Shown: in pieces, positions 18,706-28,481 of the stretch
Numbering within the stretch: the first letter of the stretch is position 1
Layout: each line of letters opens with the position of its first letter
NCBI GenBank assembly: GCA_965247265.1
Contig: OZ252002.1
Span: 2,542,001 to 2,606,000 of the forward strand
From: G965247265 sp965247265
GTDB lineage: Bacteria > Pseudomonadota > Gammaproteobacteria > UBA4575
Reading direction: 5' to 3'
DNA: 64,000 nt
Translations under genes and position numbers: made by a program
Notes under the pieces: model-generated
Told to the model about the DNA's origin: nothing
What the model saw: the letters and a program-made list of their open reading frames with translations, nothing else
The model's database searches: none

Positions 18706-20623
18706 TATTAGTAGCCTTAAGTTGCAAAAAATTTATCGCATCATCAATATTTGAAATTTGTGGCATCTTTGGCAAACTTTTAATAAATGATTTACCATAT
18801 GGTTTCGCAATTATTCTTGGGTCACATATAACAACAACGCCATAATCTTCTTCATCGCGTATCAATCGACCTACACCTTGTTTTAATGCAATCACGGCTT
18901 GCGGTAATTGATATGTCATAAATGGATTAGCCCCGCTCTGCCTTAATGCCTGCAGTCGTCCATTTAATACAGGATCATCAGGTGCTGAAAATGGTAACTT
19001 GTCTATGACTACGCAGCTTAAAGCTTCGCCGCGTATATCTACACCTTCCCAAAAACTACTCGTACCAAGCAACACTGCATGTTCTGTCTTGGAAAATTTT
19101 ACTAATAATTCCCTACGTGGTGCATCGCCTTGTACCAATAATGTTAAATCTTCATGATCTTTTAGATACTCAGCAGCAATATGCAATGCACGATAACTTG
19201 TGAATAACAAAAATGCACGGCCTTGATTTATTTCTAAAAGAGGTAAAACGGTATCTATAACTGCCTCAGTATAATTTTCACTATTTGGCTCTTTTTCTAT
19301 TAAAGGCAAAAACAATCGGGTATTCAATTCATAATTATATGGGCTATCTAACATAATTGTTGCGGCATCAATAAGTCCTAACTGTTGCTGAAAATGATTA
19401 AATTTTTCATTGACCGTTAGCGTTGCAGACGTAAATATCCAACTACACTGATAACGTTGCATAAAAGATTGAAAGGAATCCGCTACATTCAAGGGTGTAT
19501 TGTGTAATTTAAATCCTCGCTCAAATCCCTCAAACCAATGTATTGAGTCCTCATTTTCTTCAGAAAATGTGTTCAGGTCTTGTGAAATTCGCTCGCAGCG
19601 CTCAGCACAACGCGCTAACACATTACCTCTATCACTTAATTCGATTAATGCACTTGATAGTGTATAAATAGATTTGCAAACATTATTGAAGGTATCTTCA
19701 ATATTCGTATCAACAGAAAGCTGGTACCAAGGCATACGTCCAATCCTTCCTCTTATAGCAAGCCGAAAATCTGCCACGGATTGTTGCAATAGACTAACTA
19801 TATTGCGCAGCTCTGAGAAATCAGACGCTTCTTCTACTTGAGCAGCAATAATATCTTCCGTTAATTCCTTTATTTGGCGACTACTAATCGTTGTCGCCAA
19901 AAAAGTACTGGCTAATTCAGGAAGTTGATGCGCCTCATCGAATATAAAGGCATTTGCACTCGGTAAAATTTCACCAAAACCCTCCTCTTTCAGTGCAAGA
20001 TCAGCAAAAAAAAGGTGGTGGTTAATAATTACAACATCAGCCTTTTGTGCGTTCTGTCTCGCTTTAACAATATGACATTTTTGATAACTTGGGCATTCAG
20101 CCCCTAAACAATTATCAATCGTTGACGTTACACTGGGCCAAACTGGATCATCTTCACTGATTTCTGCTACTTCGGCAATTTCACCTGACTTAGTTAATTG
20201 TGACCATTCCTTAATCACACTCACTTTCTCTGCAATTTTATTGTTAAGTGATTGCATTTGCGCTGCATGGTGCTCTAAACGATGCAAACAAAGATAATTT
20301 GATCTACCTTTCAATAATGATGTAGCAACAGACTGTTTTAGTATTTTTAGAATAGTAGGCAGGTCTTTAAAATATAGCTGATCTTGTAAGTGTTTCGTGC
20401 CAGTTGAAATTACAACCTTTTGACCTGACAATAATGCTGGAATTAAATACGCGAATGTCTTACCCACACCAGTTCCCGCTTCAATGATAAGTTGGTCATA
20501 GTTTTCCAGAGAAGACATCACAGCATCACTCATAATTTGCTGCTGGGGTCTATAACGAAAATTTTCTAACCGCTCAGATAAAATCCCTTTCGGGCTGAAA
20601 ATTTCATCGCCATGCCGCATCAT
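18686..20623 (-). CDS. yoaA: YoaA/DinG family ATP-dependent DNA helicase (XPD-like)
   Basis: A superfamily 2, XPD-like 5'-3' helicase of 645 residues. Seen: Walker A EAGTGVGKTFAYLIPAL (about 50), an iron-sulfur cluster region with a Cys at LCLH and the pattern CLGAECPSYQKC (about 110-185), DEAH as FIFDEAHQLPE (about 230), and C-terminal motifs GTSSFWEGVDIRGE and QGVGRLIRDEEDYG. In E. coli YoaA forms a complex with the chi subunit HolC and acts in replication repair; holC is also in this window. The tsaB linkage favours YoaA over DinG. The ATG at 20623 is 5 bases after the ispF stop. Confidence 0.88.
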   Translation of the reverse strand: MMRHGDEIFSPKGILSERLENFRYRPQQQIMSDAVMSSLENYDQLIIEAGTGVGKTFAYLIPALLSGQKVVISTGTKHLQDQLYFKDLPTILKILKQSVATSLLKGRSNYLCLHRLEHHAAQMQSLNNKIAEKVSVIKEWSQLTKSGEIAEVAEISEDDPVWPSVTSTIDNCLGAECPSYQKCHIVKARQNAQKADVVIINHHLFFADLALKEEGFGEILPSANAFIFDEAHQLPELASTFLATTISSRQIKELTEDIIAAQVEEASDFSELRNIVSLLQQSVADFRLAIRGRIGRMPWYQLSVDTNIEDTFNNVCKSIYTLSSALIELSDRGNVLARCAERCERISQDLNTFSEENEDSIHWFEGFERGFKLHNTPLNVADSFQSFMQRYQCSWIFTSATLTVNEKFNHFQQQLGLIDAATIMLDSPYNYELNTRLFLPLIEKEPNSENYTEAVIDTVLPLLEINQGRAFLLFTSYRALHIAAEYLKDHEDLTLLVQGDAPRRELLVKFSKTEHAVLLGTSSFWEGVDIRGEALSCVVIDKLPFSAPDDPVLNGRLQALRQSGANPFMTYQLPQAVIALKQGVGRLIRDEEDYGVVVICDPRIIAKPYGKSFIKSLPKMPQISNIDDAINFLQLKATNNEIACH

Positions 20624-20628
20624 TTTTA

Positions 20629-21120
20629 CTACTTCGGATTTTTCAATTGCAATAAGGTCACAACTGCAAATGCGGCTAAACCTTCACTTCGACCAATAAA
20701 GCCCATCCCTTCATTTGTTGTTGCTTTAATATTCACATTCGCTGCAGATATATTTAATAGTGTACATAAACCTACTTGCATACTTGGAATGTGGTTTGAG
20801 AGCTTAGGTTTTTCTAAAACGACAGTGCAATCAATATTTCCCACTGCAAGATTATTTTGCTCTAGCTTCCCCATCGCAATTTTAACGAGTTGATCACTTG
20901 CTATATCTTTATATGCTAAATCAGCATCGGGAAAATGTTTGCCAATGTCGCCTAACCCTGCAGCACCTAGTAGCGCATCACAAATCGCGTGCAGCAATAC
21001 ATCGCCATCAGAGTGCGCTTCAATTCCCTTAACAAAAGAAATTTTTTCTCCGCCGATTACAATATGGTTGCCTTTGCAAAAATGGTGCGAATCGTAGCCA
21101 AACCCAATTCTAATAGTCAT
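20629..21120 (-). CDS. ispF: 2-C-methyl-D-erythritol 2,4-cyclodiphosphate synthase
   Basis: Fifth enzyme of the MEP isoprenoid pathway: makes the cyclic diphosphate from CDP-ME 2-phosphate. The 163 residues show the zinc-binding GFGYDSHHF (Asp 10, His 12), the third ligand in AHSDGDVLLHAICDALLGA, and TNEGMGFIGRSEGLAA at the C-terminus. It follows ispD by 11 bases; together with dxr at 40.4 kb, three MEP genes are in this window. Confidence 0.96.
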   Translation of the reverse strand: MTIRIGFGYDSHHFCKGNHIVIGGEKISFVKGIEAHSDGDVLLHAICDALLGAAGLGDIGKHFPDADLAYKDIASDQLVKIAMGKLEQNNLAVGNIDCTVVLEKPKLSNHIPSMQVGLCTLLNISAANVNIKATTNEGMGFIGRSEGLAAFAVVTLLQLKNPK

Positions 21121-21131
21121 TAAAATAAAAC

Positions 21132-21860
21132 CTAGTTTTTCAAATTTAATAGGATTGATTCTGCAAGTGAAATATCCTCTGGTTTTGTAATTTTTATATT
21201 ATCACTACGTCCTTCAATCAATTTTACATTCAACCCTAGCGCTTCAACTGCAGAGGCCTCATCTGTTACTAATATTTCGTTTTCAAAACAAAATTTTAGT
21301 GCTTTACATAAAATGTCAACACGAATCATTTGCGGCGTTAATGCTTTCCATAAATTCCTGCGATCTACTGTTTTTCGTATACTGATGTCACCATTAAAAT
21401 CATTAGACTCTTTAATGGTATCTATAACCGGTGTCGCGAGGATGCCGCCAACCTTATCCTGTTGTATTTGCTGAATTAGATGATCTAAATCTGACCTTTG
21501 CAAACACGGACGCGCTGCATCGTGAACTAAAACAAAGTCCTTTGGCTCAGATATTTGAATTATTTTTTCTAACGCTGCCCTTACTGAATGAGCACGTGAA
21601 ACACCACCCATCACTGTGAATATAGGCTTATCAGTAGCAATATCAAGATCACCCCAATTTTGATCTTTTGGGTGCAATGCAACAACAATTCCTGCAATTT
21701 TACTATCCTGCATAAAGCAAGACATGCTTAATTCGAGTAGGGAAGTATTATTTATTGATATGTACGGCTTGGGTACATCAGCTCCCATGCGTTGCCCAAT
21801 TCCTGCAGCAGGTATTATTGCCCAAAATTGAGGCGTTTTTTTATTATCATTTATTGGCAA
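21132..21860 (-). CDS. ispD: 2-C-methyl-D-erythritol 4-phosphate cytidylyltransferase
   Basis: Third enzyme of the MEP pathway: transfers CMP from CTP to MEP. The 242 residues carry the nucleotidyltransferase start AIIPAAGIGQRMGADVPKPY, GGVSRAHSVRAAL and the metal/substrate region VLVHDAARPC. The ATG overlaps the end of ftsB by 14 bases, indicating translational coupling in the eno-ftsB-ispD-ispF string. Confidence 0.96.
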   Translation of the reverse strand: MPINDNKKTPQFWAIIPAAGIGQRMGADVPKPYISINNTSLLELSMSCFMQDSKIAGIVVALHPKDQNWGDLDIATDKPIFTVMGGVSRAHSVRAALEKIIQISEPKDFVLVHDAARPCLQRSDLDHLIQQIQQDKVGGILATPVIDTIKESNDFNGDISIRKTVDRRNLWKALTPQMIRVDILCKALKFCFENEILVTDEASAVEALGLNVKLIEGRSDNIKITKPEDISLAESILLNLKN

Positions 21861-22143
21861 TTTCTTTAGGTTTGTTTTCTATAATATGTATAAATGTTTC
21901 ATCTTCCTTGACCATGCCTAATTCGCTTCTTGCCCGTTCTTCAATTGCATCGAGACCGGTTTTCAAATTTTCTACATCTGCTTCAAGTACAGCATTGCGA
22001 TGTTTGACTTGATAATTTTTATTCTCTAGAACGTCTAGTGTACACCTTAGATCCAACACTTCGCTTACACTTCCATCTCCGAACCATAGCTTATATTGCA
22101 TCGCAAGCAGCAGAACAACCAAAAGAATAATGACCAATTTCAA
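21847..22143 (-). CDS. ftsB: Cell division protein FtsB
   Basis: Bitopic division protein that pairs with FtsL and FtsQ in the divisome. The 98 residues have one membrane segment at the very N-terminus (MKLVIILLVVLLLAMQYKLW), followed by a coiled coil (about 28-70) and the conserved ARSELGMVKEDETF near the end. It lies between eno and ispD, the standard place for ftsB in Gammaproteobacteria. Confidence 0.93.
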   Translation of the reverse strand: MKLVIILLVVLLLAMQYKLWFGDGSVSEVLDLRCTLDVLENKNYQVKHRNAVLEADVENLKTGLDAIEERARSELGMVKEDETFIHIIENKPKEIANK

Positions 22144-22156
22144 CGTACTTGTCGCA

Positions 22157-23434
22157 CTAGATGTTATATGCCTCTAAACCAGGGTAAGTACTATTTGAAC
22201 CCAATTCTTCTTCAATTCGGATAAGTTGATTATATTTAGCAACTCGGTCAGACCTTGATAATGAACCTGTTTTAATCTGCCCTGCATTTGTAGCAACGGC
22301 TAAATCTGCAATCGTTACATCTTCTGTCTCACCTGAACGGTGAGAAACCACAGCTGTATAATTAGCAGCATGTGCCATGTTAATAGCTGCGAGTGTTTCA
22401 CTTAATGTACCAATTTGGTTTACCTTAATCAAAATTGAATTCGCTACACCTAAGTCTATACCTTTTTGCAAAATTTCAGTATTCGTGACAAATAAATCAT
22501 CACCTACCAATTGCACCTTATCGCCAACTTTTTCCGTCAATAATTTCCATCCTTCCCAATCATCCTCAGCGACACCATCCTCAATGGTAATAATGGGATA
22601 CTGGTTCACCCAATCAACGATATAATCAACAAACTGGGTAGAATCAAATGACTTCCCTTCTGATCGCAATTCATATTTTCCGTTAGAATAAAATTCTGTA
22701 CTTGCAACATCCAACCCAATATGAATATCTTTGCCTACTTTGAATCCAGCTATTTCTATGGCCTGCAATATTGTTTCGACGGCCTCTTGGTTTGATTTAA
22801 GGTCTGGAGCAAATCCACCTTCATCACCTACTGCGGTATTTAGCCCATATTTATGAAGAACACTTTTTAGCGCATGAAAAACTTCCGCACCGTATCTAAT
22901 CGCATCACATATGGACCCTGCACCAGTAGGTACAATCATAAACTCTTGCATATCAACGCTATTATCAGCATGCTCACCCCCATTTATGATGTTCATCATG
23001 GGCACTGGCATTAAGAAAGAATCACTTTGATGCAAATATCGATACAGTGGCGTGTGCTTTTCAGCCGCTGCAGCTTTTGCTACTGCCATGGAAACTGACA
23101 ACAAAGCATTTGCGCCCAAACGGCCTTTATTTTTTGTGCCATCTAATTCAATCATTACCTTATCTATTTCTTGCTGTGCAAAACAATCCATCCCAGAAAT
23201 AGCGAGTTGAATTTCTGAATTCACATTTAAAACTGCTTGTTGCACCCCTTTACCTAAGTATCGTTTTTTATCACTGTCTCTTAATTCAACAGCTTCTAGC
23301 GTTCCTGTAGAAGCCCCTGAAGGTACTGCTGCTCTACCCATCACACTAGACTCTAGTATTACATCTGCCTCAACAGTTGGATTCCCCCGTGAGTCGATAA
23401 TCTCTCGTGCTTGAATTGATTTGATCTTAGACAT
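22157..23434 (-). CDS. eno: Enolase
   Basis: Glycolytic enzyme interconverting 2-phosphoglycerate and phosphoenolpyruvate; in many Proteobacteria also a degradosome member. The 425 residues include EIIDSRGNPTVE at the start, AVPSGASTG, the metal ligand region GLDVAS, TIEDGVAEDDWEGW, QLVGDDLFVTN, the catalytic Lys in ILIKVNQIGTLSET and SHRSGETED. Length and motifs are standard. It is 32 bases downstream of kdsA; its product PEP is a substrate of KdsA. Confidence 0.97.
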   Translation of the reverse strand: MSKIKSIQAREIIDSRGNPTVEADVILESSVMGRAAVPSGASTGTLEAVELRDSDKKRYLGKGVQQAVLNVNSEIQLAISGMDCFAQQEIDKVMIELDGTKNKGRLGANALLSVSMAVAKAAAAEKHTPLYRYLHQSDSFLMPVPMMNIINGGEHADNSVDMQEFMIVPTGAGSICDAIRYGAEVFHALKSVLHKYGLNTAVGDEGGFAPDLKSNQEAVETILQAIEIAGFKVGKDIHIGLDVASTEFYSNGKYELRSEGKSFDSTQFVDYIVDWVNQYPIITIEDGVAEDDWEGWKLLTEKVGDKVQLVGDDLFVTNTEILQKGIDLGVANSILIKVNQIGTLSETLAAINMAHAANYTAVVSHRSGETEDVTIADLAVATNAGQIKTGSLSRSDRVAKYNQLIRIEEELGSNSTYPGLEAYNI

Positions 23435-23466
23435 GCATAATTTCCTTATTAATGTTTCCTTATTAT

Positions 23467-24306
23467 TTACGTATTAAAGGCCATTTCTTCAAAGCCATGT
23501 TGTTTCACAGCATGATCAAGTTCTTTTAATATTTCCAAGAGCTGTTTTAGTTTATCTAGTGGCCAAGAATTTGGGCCATCGCTTTTTGCTATTTCAGGAT
23601 TAGGATGCGTTTCCATAAATAACCCTGAAATACCACTTGCAACAGCGGCCCGTGCAAGTACCGGCACAAATTCACGTTGCCCATCTGAACTACCCTCTTT
23701 TCCACCTGGTAATTGCACAGAGTGTGTCACATCAAATACTACTGGACATCCTGTATTGCGCATAATGGCAAGCGAGCGCATATCTGATAGTAAATTATTA
23801 TAACCAAATGACACGCCACGCTCACAAACGAGAATTTTTTCATTTCCCTCAGATTTTGCTTTTTCTACAACATATTTCATTTCTAGTGGTGATAAAAACT
23901 GACCTTTTTTTATATTTACTGGACAATGACAAGCTGCTACACGCTTTATAAAATTAGTCTGGCGACACAAAAATGCTGGGGTTTGCAAAACATCTACAAC
24001 GTCTGCTACCTCCGATATAGGCGTATCTTCATGAACATCGGTTAAGACAATTACATTTAGTTCTTTTTTAATTTGCGCAAGAATTTGCAAACTCTTATCA
24101 ACACCTAAGCCGCGAAAGCTTTTATGCGAGGTACGATTTGCCTTATCGAAAGATGATTTGTATATAAAAGGAATGTTCAGCTCTTGGGTAATTGATTTTA
24201 ATTGACCCGCCGTCTCACGTGCCATTTCCAAACTTTCAACCACACATGGACCCGCAATAACAAACAAGGGCTTATCCAGCCCTACTTCCATACCACAGAG
24301 ATTCAT
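23467..24306 (-). CDS. kdsA: 3-deoxy-8-phosphooctulonate (KDO-8-P) synthase
   Basis: Condenses arabinose 5-phosphate and PEP to KDO-8-phosphate for the LPS inner core. The 279 residues contain FVIAGPCVVES, YKSSFDKANRTS (substrate Lys), the LTDVHEDTPI region and FDVTHSVQLPGG. A class I/II (metal use) decision is not attempted. It sits 4 bases after pyrG in a pyrG-kdsA-eno order, as in Pseudomonas. Confidence 0.96.
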   Translation of the reverse strand: MNLCGMEVGLDKPLFVIAGPCVVESLEMARETAGQLKSITQELNIPFIYKSSFDKANRTSHKSFRGLGVDKSLQILAQIKKELNVIVLTDVHEDTPISEVADVVDVLQTPAFLCRQTNFIKRVAACHCPVNIKKGQFLSPLEMKYVVEKAKSEGNEKILVCERGVSFGYNNLLSDMRSLAIMRNTGCPVVFDVTHSVQLPGGKEGSSDGQREFVPVLARAAVASGISGLFMETHPNPEIAKSDGPNSWPLDKLKQLLEILKELDHAVKQHGFEEMAFNT

Positions 24307-24310
24307 GCGT

Positions 24311-26017
24311 CTACGACTTAATGCCTTCTGCTTGCGCCACCGAATCAGAGGGGCTTTTTTGGTTATTATTTGATTCTTTTAGCGCTTTGTCCTGGTGACC
24401 ATGGCTTATGCGTGCCGCTTTTACAAATCCGGAAAAAAGAGGATGCCCCGTTCGCGGCGTTGAAGTGAATTCTGGGTGAAATTGACATCCTACAAACCAC
24501 GGATGATCATCAATTTCGATCACTTCGACAAGCGCATCGTCCATCGATTTACCTGTAAAGGAAAGACCTGCATTTTTCAACGTTGCCATAAAGGTGTTAT
24601 TGAACTCATATCGATGCCTGTGGCGTTCTGCAATAACATCTTTACCATATAATGCGCGCACTTTAGACCCTGGTAGCAAGTTACATTGCTGCTCTCCAAG
24701 ACGCATCGATCCACCTAAATCCGATACTTTGCTTCTTTTTTCAACCCTGCCTTCACGATCAAGCCATTCTGTAATCAATGCAATAACAGGATTATTAGTT
24801 TTTTGATAAAACTCAGTACTGTGCGCATCATCTAAACTCGCAACATTACGCGCAAAATCTATTACTGCAACTTGCATACCCAAACAAATTCCCAGATATG
24901 GAACATTTGTTTCGCGCGCATAACGCGCAGCTGCAATTTTTCCTTCTATACCTCGATCACCAAATCCACCAGGAACAAGAATTGCGTCTAATTCTTCTAA
25001 AATACCAACCCCATTTGTTTCGATACTCTCGGAATCTATATAGTGAATATTTACTTTTGTATGCGTCTGAATACCTGCATGAGTTAGCGCTTCATTTAAT
25101 GATTTGTATGACTCAGTAAGATCAACATATTTACCAACCATACCAACTGTAACTTCTGCTTCTGGAAATTCAATTGCATGCACAACCTCTTTCCAATCCT
25201 TTAAATCTGTAATAGGTAAATCTAACTGAAACTTTTCTGCAACAATGGTATCAAGCCCTTGCGAATGCAACCAAAGTGGTAATTTATATATAGTGCTAAC
25301 ATCAACAGCAGAGATCACAGCTTTTTCTTCAACATTAGTAAACAATGCTATTTTCTTACGTTGCTCTTCAGGTAATGAACGATCTGAACGACATAATAAA
25401 ATATCTGGCTGTATGCCAATTGATCGAAGTTCTTTAACCGAATGCTGGGTAGGCTTAGTTTTCATTTCACCTGATGCTTGAATATAGGGCACTAAGGTGA
25501 GATGAATAAAAATCGAATTTTCTCGCCCCAGCTCAACGCCCAATTGTCGAATTGCCTCCAGAAAAGGAAGTGATTCAATATCACCAACAGTTCCACCAAT
25601 CTCAACTAACGAAACATCTGCATCTCCTGCGCCAAGCGCTACCGATTTTTTAATCTCATCTGTAATATGAGGTATTACTTGTACTGTACCACCCAGATAA
25701 TCACCGCGGCGCTCTTTACGAATTACATTTTCATAAATTTGTCCGGTAGTAAAATTGTTACTTTTACATGAGCGAAATCGAACAAAACGCTCGTAGTGAC
25801 CTAAATCCAAATCTGTTTCGGCACCATCTGCTGTGACAAACACTTCGCCGTGTTGAAATGGACTCATCGTACCTGGATCTACATTTATGTATGGATCCAA
25901 CTTCATAAGACTGACTTTTAGACCGCGGGCTTCTAATATGGCACCTAATGAAGCTGAAGCAATCCCTTTGCCCAATGATGAAACCACACCACCTGTAATA
26001 AAAATATAGCGTGTCAT
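24311..26017 (-). CDS. pyrG: CTP synthase
   Basis: Makes CTP from UTP using glutamine ammonia. The 568 residues have the synthetase domain (FITGGVVSSLGKGIASASLG P-loop, KLDPYINVDPGTMSPFQHGE) and a class I glutamine amidotransferase domain with the nucleophile in YLGICLGMQ and a His/Glu pair in CQFHPEFTSTP. The last 25 residues are a polar, low-complexity tail. A GAGG ribosome site precedes the ATG. The 142 bases upstream (26018-26159) hold AT-rich sequence and a small 5-bp hairpin around 26100-26115 but no confident promoter. Confidence 0.97.
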   Translation of the reverse strand: MTRYIFITGGVVSSLGKGIASASLGAILEARGLKVSLMKLDPYINVDPGTMSPFQHGEVFVTADGAETDLDLGHYERFVRFRSCKSNNFTTGQIYENVIRKERRGDYLGGTVQVIPHITDEIKKSVALGAGDADVSLVEIGGTVGDIESLPFLEAIRQLGVELGRENSIFIHLTLVPYIQASGEMKTKPTQHSVKELRSIGIQPDILLCRSDRSLPEEQRKKIALFTNVEEKAVISAVDVSTIYKLPLWLHSQGLDTIVAEKFQLDLPITDLKDWKEVVHAIEFPEAEVTVGMVGKYVDLTESYKSLNEALTHAGIQTHTKVNIHYIDSESIETNGVGILEELDAILVPGGFGDRGIEGKIAAARYARETNVPYLGICLGMQVAVIDFARNVASLDDAHSTEFYQKTNNPVIALITEWLDREGRVEKRSKVSDLGGSMRLGEQQCNLLPGSKVRALYGKDVIAERHRHRYEFNNTFMATLKNAGLSFTGKSMDDALVEVIEIDDHPWFVGCQFHPEFTSTPRTGHPLFSGFVKAARISHGHQDKALKESNNNQKSPSDSVAQAEGIKS

Positions 26018-26159
26018 TCGAACCTCGTGTTAACTAGTTCTCGCGCTTTAATATTTAACGCAAAATTTTGAAAAGAATATAACCAAGACGGGATTGAAGC
26101 GTAGCAAAGCTACACGCCCATCACAATCTGATATATCATCTTATATAGTTTCACAATAC

Positions 26160-27440
26160 TTATGATGTTTCACACTCAATGGCCGCATTCCAATAACCCA
26201 ATACACAAATGAGTTCATCATTGTGATATAGCATGGGAATTCGATCCCGTTCCCATGGAGGTATATTTGCTTCTTGGAATAGATTTTTCAGTGACCTATG
26301 ATGCTTATTTCCAAATGGCTTTAGCCGCTCACCACCCATGCGGAAACTCACCGTTAACACGCTTACATCTTCTGGAAGCTGAGTACCTGATTGTTCAACG
26401 TCATTCTTAGTTAGCGTTAAATTTAAGCTTTTAATATATAATGGGTGCTTAATATCCCATTGAAAAACTTGACTGGAATCATGCGCAGAAAGTGGTTTCA
26501 TCAGATAAATCCTATTTCGATAGCGACGTATTTCTCCCTCTTTCCAAGTTTGCACAGGTGATGAATCCACTTCGGCTCTTTTCACAATATCTTTAATTAT
26601 ATGGCTGATTAATTTTTTATTTGGTGATCGCATTTTATGGTTACGTATCCAACCACGTAGTGCATTAGCGAGCCGTTGATTGCTTAATTTTTGCAATGAG
26701 GCAACTTCTAAAACATCAGTGTTGTTTGTTGCTGCTTTTTGTAAATCAATACCTGCAAGTTCACGCAAACAATTCATTGCATCTGCTTGTAATTCTGATG
26801 CTCGAGAAATTGTATGTGAGGCTCCAGGCCAACGCTTTACAACAAGTGGTAAAACATTTTTACGTAAAAAGTTTCGGTCGAAATCCAAGGATTCATTAGA
26901 TGGATCCTCTATCCAAGACATAGAATGTTGAGTTGCAAAGTTTAATAAATCTGATCGAGTATACCCAAGAAAAGGTCTCAAATGATGCCCCGTAGACAAT
27001 GTCTGATCTATTGACATCGCAGCCAGACCAGCAGGGCCTGACCCTCTCAATAACTGCAATAAAAAAGTCTCTGTTAAATCATCCTTATGATGCGCAGTAA
27101 CTAAACAATCATTTTCATTTACAAATTTTAGTAGTTCATGATATCTAACTTCACGCGCGCACTCTTCTATACTCGTTTGAGATTTCTTATTAACGCTAAC
27201 ATGCCTTACAAATAATCTTATGTTCCACATACTGCAAATATTTTTGCAGTGCATTTCCCATTGATTACACTCATGTTGCAAATGATGATTAACATGAACT
27301 GCCAGAATTGGCAATTTAAGTGCATGCAACCAATGTAGCAAAACTGTTGAATCCAAGCCGCCACTGAAAGCTACAACAAATTTATCCGTATGCGAATATC
27401 GACTAAAGAATCTTTGTAAAGATTCAATTGTTAAGATCAT
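26160..27440 (-). CDS. tilS: tRNA(Ile)-lysidine synthase
   Basis: Converts C34 of the tRNA-Ile CAT anticodon to lysidine so that it reads ATA; essential. The 426 residues have the PP-loop FVVAFSGGLDSTVLLHW at about residue 22, HVNHHLQHE, TAHHKDDLTETFLLQLLRG and the C-terminal TilS domains including GGERLKPFG. The frame is open upstream to 27563, inside accA, but the ATG at 27440 gives the typical start and leaves 31 bases to accA. Confidence 0.94.
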   Translation of the reverse strand: MILTIESLQRFFSRYSHTDKFVVAFSGGLDSTVLLHWLHALKLPILAVHVNHHLQHECNQWEMHCKNICSMWNIRLFVRHVSVNKKSQTSIEECAREVRYHELLKFVNENDCLVTAHHKDDLTETFLLQLLRGSGPAGLAAMSIDQTLSTGHHLRPFLGYTRSDLLNFATQHSMSWIEDPSNESLDFDRNFLRKNVLPLVVKRWPGASHTISRASELQADAMNCLRELAGIDLQKAATNNTDVLEVASLQKLSNQRLANALRGWIRNHKMRSPNKKLISHIIKDIVKRAEVDSSPVQTWKEGEIRRYRNRIYLMKPLSAHDSSQVFQWDIKHPLYIKSLNLTLTKNDVEQSGTQLPEDVSVLTVSFRMGGERLKPFGNKHHRSLKNLFQEANIPPWERDRIPMLYHNDELICVLGYWNAAIECETS

Positions 27441-27471
27441 ATTATCATTCAAATATTTGTGCTGAAAAAAC

Positions 27472-28434
27472 TTAGGATGACTCTTTATACTCCCCAAATT
27501 GCGTAAGTCGATCAAAACGAGTCGCTCGCAGCTCTTCAATTGACAGAGAATTAACTTTATCAAGAGCGTTAGCTAAAGTTACGCGTATATTTTTACACGT
27601 CGTAATGATATCGCGATGGGCGCCCCCGATTGGTTCTTCGATTATTTCATCAATTAATTCAAGTTCTTTTAATTTTTGAGCAGTTATCCCTAGTGCAGTA
27701 GCTGCATCTTCTGCCTTGTTAGCATCTTTCCATAATATAGATGCACAACCTTCAGGGGATATGACGGAGTACGTGCTATAACTTAACATGGATAAATAAT
27801 CACCTACGCCAATCGCAAGCGCACCTCCCGATCCACCTTCCCCGATCACCGTGCAAATTATAGGCGCTTTAAGATTTGCCATACGCTGCAAATTTAATGC
27901 TATTGCTTGACTCTGACCACGCTCCTCGGCACCTATTCCGGGATATGCGCCAGGTGTATCAATAAATGTAAATACAGGAAGCTTGAAGCGTTCAGCGAGT
28001 TCCATGATCCTTAATGCTTTGCGATAACCTTCAGGACGTGGCATGCCAAAATTCCGGCGAATGTTTTCATTGGTATTACGCCCTTTTTGGTGGCCTATAA
28101 TTGCTACAGATAATCCTTCGAATTTTGCAACACCTGCAATAATCGCCGCATCATCTGCATACATGCGATCACCATGTAGCTCAGTGAAATTTTCAAATAA
28201 GTTTTTGATGTAATCAGATGTATAAGGTCGTTTTGGATGTCGAGCCAATTGTGCAACTTGCCATGGGCTTAGATTCGAAAAAATAGACTCAATTAAACTT
28301 TTGGATTTGACTTGAAGCCTAGAAATTTCTTCATTGAGATTAAACTCATTATCACTTTCAACAAGCCTAAGCTCATCAATCTTTGCCTCCAGTTCAGCAA
28401 TGGGCCGCTCAAAATCTAGATAATCAGGATTCAT
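27472..28434 (-). CDS. accA: Acetyl-CoA carboxylase carboxyltransferase subunit alpha
   Basis: Carboxyltransferase alpha subunit; with AccD transfers CO2 from biotin to acetyl-CoA, the first step of fatty acid synthesis. The 320 residues begin with LDFERPIAELEAKIDELR, and include GRNTNENIRRNFGMPRPEGY, PGAYPGIGAEERGQSQAIA and GEGGSGGALAIGVGD, all hallmarks of AccA. It lies between dnaE and tilS, as in E. coli and Pseudomonas. Confidence 0.96.
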   Translation of the reverse strand: MNPDYLDFERPIAELEAKIDELRLVESDNEFNLNEEISRLQVKSKSLIESIFSNLSPWQVAQLARHPKRPYTSDYIKNLFENFTELHGDRMYADDAAIIAGVAKFEGLSVAIIGHQKGRNTNENIRRNFGMPRPEGYRKALRIMELAERFKLPVFTFIDTPGAYPGIGAEERGQSQAIALNLQRMANLKAPIICTVIGEGGSGGALAIGVGDYLSMLSYSTYSVISPEGCASILWKDANKAEDAATALGITAQKLKELELIDEIIEEPIGGAHRDIITTCKNIRVTLANALDKVNSLSIEELRATRFDRLTQFGEYKESS

Positions 28435-28481
28435 TAGATAATAATAAAATTACGAAGTGGATTAGTTAATTTCTGTTGAAA

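Noticed and set aside
26018..26159. Hairpin GTAGC-AAA-GCTAC as terminator of tilS
   Set aside because: The stem has only five solid pairs and no T-run follows on the minus strand.
27441..27563. Longer N-terminus for TilS
   Set aside because: It would overlap accA by about 90 bases and adds residues not found in the family; the ATG at 27440 fits.
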